Origin: Maricaulis sp036231565
GTDB taxonomy: Bacteria; Pseudomonadota; Alphaproteobacteria; Caulobacterales; Maricaulaceae
DNA: 64,000 nucleotides
Reading direction: 5' to 3'
Assembly: GCA_036231565.1 (NCBI GenBank)
Contig: JAZAHA010000058.1
Location: 62,001-126,000 of the forward strand
The notes under the pieces were generated by a model that had not been told where the DNA came from, made no database searches, and was given only the letters and a program-made list of their open reading frames with translations. Made by a program: the position numbers and the translations under genes. Numbering within the stretch: position 1 is the first letter of the stretch; each line of letters starts with the position of its first letter. Below are positions 62,131 to 64,000 of the stretch, piece by piece.

Positions 62131-62205
62131 GATTTCCCCTTGCTTGCCCGTTTCGGGTCGTCACATACCCCCACCAAGGCGGAACTTCCGCCCTGCCGTC
62201 ACCAA

Positions 62206-64000
62206 TCATTCGGCACTGATGCGCTCTCGTTGCAGGGCCGCACGGGCCCTGTCGTATTCTGCCCGCGTATCCGCCGGAACACGCGAAATTACGGGCGCCA
62301 GCCGGTTCACCATCGCCTCACGGACACGCGCAGCTTCCCGGTCTTCGCCCTGCTGGTCGAGGAGCTCGGCCAACGTGTTGGAAACGGCGGCATAGAGGTA
62401 GGTTCCCTTGCTCAGACGGTTCTGCCAGTCGTCGATCTGTTCGAGCTCCGACAGGAGATGCTGCAGCGCCAGACTGGCCGCATCGACATCACCCAGGCCC
62501 GCCAGGATGCGTGCCTCCATGAGTGACGCATGCAGTCGCGTATCGTCGAACACATCCCCTTCGGCAGATATCCACGAAGGGTGTGTCATATAGGCCGATG
62601 CGTCGAGATAGGCTTCGCGGGCGGCATCAAGATCACCGGCCAGCAATTGCGCATCGGACAGCCACAGCCGCTGGCGAATGACGACCAGACGCCACTGCAG
62701 ATTCGCAGGGTCGTGCGCAACGAGCGCATCGGCCTCGTGCGATGCCGGAATCAGGATCTGGAGGGCCGCCTCGATATCCGCCCGGCTCGCACCTCGCCCT
62801 TCGGCGACATGCAGTCGCGCCAGCGCATATTCAGCAGTCATCGTATCGCGGCGGACCGTCCAGTTGTCGGCACCGCCACCGAGCTGTTCGTCATAGATGC
62901 GGATCTGTTCGCGCAGGGCCGTCATGGCAGCATCACGACCGTCAAGTGGTTCGGCGACATAGGCCATCCAACCCCAGGCATCGGCCAGGTCGATCAGGGC
63001 GGACTCGGACTCCGGAGACTCGTCCGCGATCGACTGGAACAGCTCCAGCGCCTGGCGGAATTCACGCTGGGCGTCGCGCAGGCGTTCATGGCCGATATAG
63101 ACCGTGCCGAGATTCGAGTGGGCATAAGCGGCCTCGGCCTGCCATTCCAGATTTTCCGGCTCGTCGGCCAGCAGCTGGCGCGACAGGTCGCGATACTCGA
63201 TGAAACGCGCCTCCGCCGTATCCAGATCACTGCGGCGCCATGCAAAATACCCCGCCCAGAAGGCACTCTGCGCATGCTCGTAAATGCGCGCCGGCGAAGA
63301 CGGATCGACCGCGAGAATGCGGCTGGTCGCTTCATAGGCTGTATTGAAATGGCGGTAAGCGCTCTCCAGATCGCCTTCATCGGAATCGATCTCGCCGAGC
63401 AGGTGGAAGGCACGGGCGCGGCGGCCCAGTTCGTCGGACGACATCTGGCGCGGATCGCGCTCGTCATAATACGCGATCACCTTCTCGCCGACGGCATCGA
63501 GAACGTCTAGGCGCCCGACCGGTTCGAGTTTTGCGCGCAGGTCACTCAGCATGAACTCAATCAAATCCTCTGCCTCCGCCTTGCGACGTTCGGCTTCGGA
63601 TCGGGCCGAGATCGCGAAAAAAGTCAGCGTCGACATGGTAAGAGACAATGCGATGGCTGCGCCTGTGATCACCGTCACGCGGCGTTGACGCCGCTGCAGG
63701 TCCCGCTGGATCAACTGATCAAGCCGGACATCGATCAGCCCCGCCACAAGCTTCAGCAGGGCCATTCGCCAGCCATCGCCGGACCGGCGGAAATCGGTAG
63801 CGACCGGTTCGGCCACCAGACCGTGCGGCGCCCTCATATTCGGCGGGAAACACTCCTCGCCGGCCGGGCGCCCAGCGGCAATCGCATCCGGCGCGCCGGA
63901 CAAGATCGCAGCGAGCACATCGCCGCCGGGATTGAGTTCGCGGAAGACGCGGATTTCTTCGTTGACCCACCGCGAGTCCGCGGCAGCCGGCGAGCAGATG
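62206..64000 (-). CDS. TIR-domain protein with transmembrane helix and TPR region, N-terminus outside window
   Basis: The gene runs off the right edge; about 597 residues are visible. The first visible residues (63840-63999) are the second half of a TIR domain. CSPAAADSRWVNEEIRVF holds the W-x3-E glutamate that is catalytic in NAD-cleaving TIRs, and ILSGAP with ECFPPN follows. A short linker leads to LIQRDLQRRQRR, one transmembrane helix (63590-63670), and LIEFMLSDLRAKLEPVGRLD, which commonly precedes TPR arrays in TIR- or kinase-fused proteins. Helical TPR-like repeats fill the rest to ISAE. It is upstream of the small unknown and cyclase genes, apparently one operon. TIR plus TM plus TPR suggests a membrane-linked sensor or effector; its function is not established. 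Confidence 0.85.
   Translation of the reverse strand, partial: ICSPAAADSRWVNEEIRVFRELNPGGDVLAAILSGAPDAIAAGRPAGEECFPPNMRAPHGLVAEPVATDFRRSGDGWRMALLKLVAGLIDVRLDQLIQRDLQRRQRRVTVITGAAIALSLTMSTLTFFAISARSEAERRKAEAEDLIEFMLSDLRAKLEPVGRLDVLDAVGEKVIAYYDERDPRQMSSDELGRRARAFHLLGEIDSDEGDLESAYRHFNTAYEATSRILAVDPSSPARIYEHAQSAFWAGYFAWRRSDLDTAEARFIEYRDLSRQLLADEPENLEWQAEAAYAHSNLGTVYIGHERLRDAQREFRQALELFQSIADESPESESALIDLADAWGWMAYVAEPLDGRDAAMTALREQIRIYDEQLGGGADNWTVRRDTMTAEYALARLHVAEGRGASRADIEAALQILIPASHEADALVAHDPANLQWRLVVIRQRLWLSDAQLLAGDLDAAREAYLDASAYMTHPSWISAEGDVFDDTRLHASLMEARILAGLGDVDAASLALQHLLSELEQIDDWQNRLSKGTYLYAAVSNTLAELLDQQGEDREAARVREAMVNRLAPVISRVPADTRAEYDRARAALQRERISAE

Overview
The window is GC-rich, gene-dense DNA from an alphaproteobacterium, most likely a stalked or dimorphic marine member of the Caulobacterales/Maricaulales/Hyphomonadales group. 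Evidence: the tail of a CpdR-type receiver at the left edge; a GapR gene lying close to a TacA-like sigma-54 regulator, as in Caulobacter; a MotA stator gene; a very large TonB-dependent receptor; a zinc-less L36; and a paired PimC/PimD-like acyl-CoA dehydrogenase. This assignment is inferred from gene content and protein style, without a database search. No insertion sequence, prophage, integrase or CRISPR array was seen.

Left part (1-14.4 kb): the cpdR end, a GTG-initiated TonB receptor, tRNA-Val(GAC) with a good promoter, and mrp (Fe-S carrier ATPase). Next comes a complete vitamin B12 uptake operon read leftward (btuB, btuF, btuC, btuD) behind a clear cobalamin riboswitch. It is followed by a WecG/TagA glycosyltransferase, a small secreted protein, mnmC, an RBBP9-like hydrolase whose nucleophile serine is replaced by alanine, and motA.

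Middle (14.6-38.8 kb): an MFS exporter; a translationally coupled DUF1194-DUF1194-mltB envelope operon; a LysE exporter; a ClpP-fold membrane protease; rpmJ; a HAD hydrolase; the acyl-CoA dehydrogenase pair; and a MASE1-PAS histidine kinase overlapping its response regulator. Then come TPR and hydrolase genes, gapR with two unknown genes, tacA on the other strand, a CPBP protease, further alpha/beta hydrolases, a Cys-rich secreted protein with 15-bp tandem repeats in its signal-peptide region, glpK and a BaiN-like flavoprotein.

Right part (38.9-64 kb): an RND efflux pair; a PQQ-type sugar dehydrogenase; a small membrane protein; two neighbouring paralogues of a family I do not recognise; an ABC permease fused to an M1 peptidase, with its ATPase; an ABC-F protein; a large M14 peptidase; and an alkylsulfatase-like lipoprotein. 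The window ends in a signalling or conflict-like cluster: a cNMP-binding Crp/Fnr regulator converging on and overlapping a TPR/SLOG-like/class III cyclase gene, a small unknown protein, and a TIR-TM-TPR protein running off the right edge. This last cluster and the unknown paralogue pair are the best candidates for undescribed biology.
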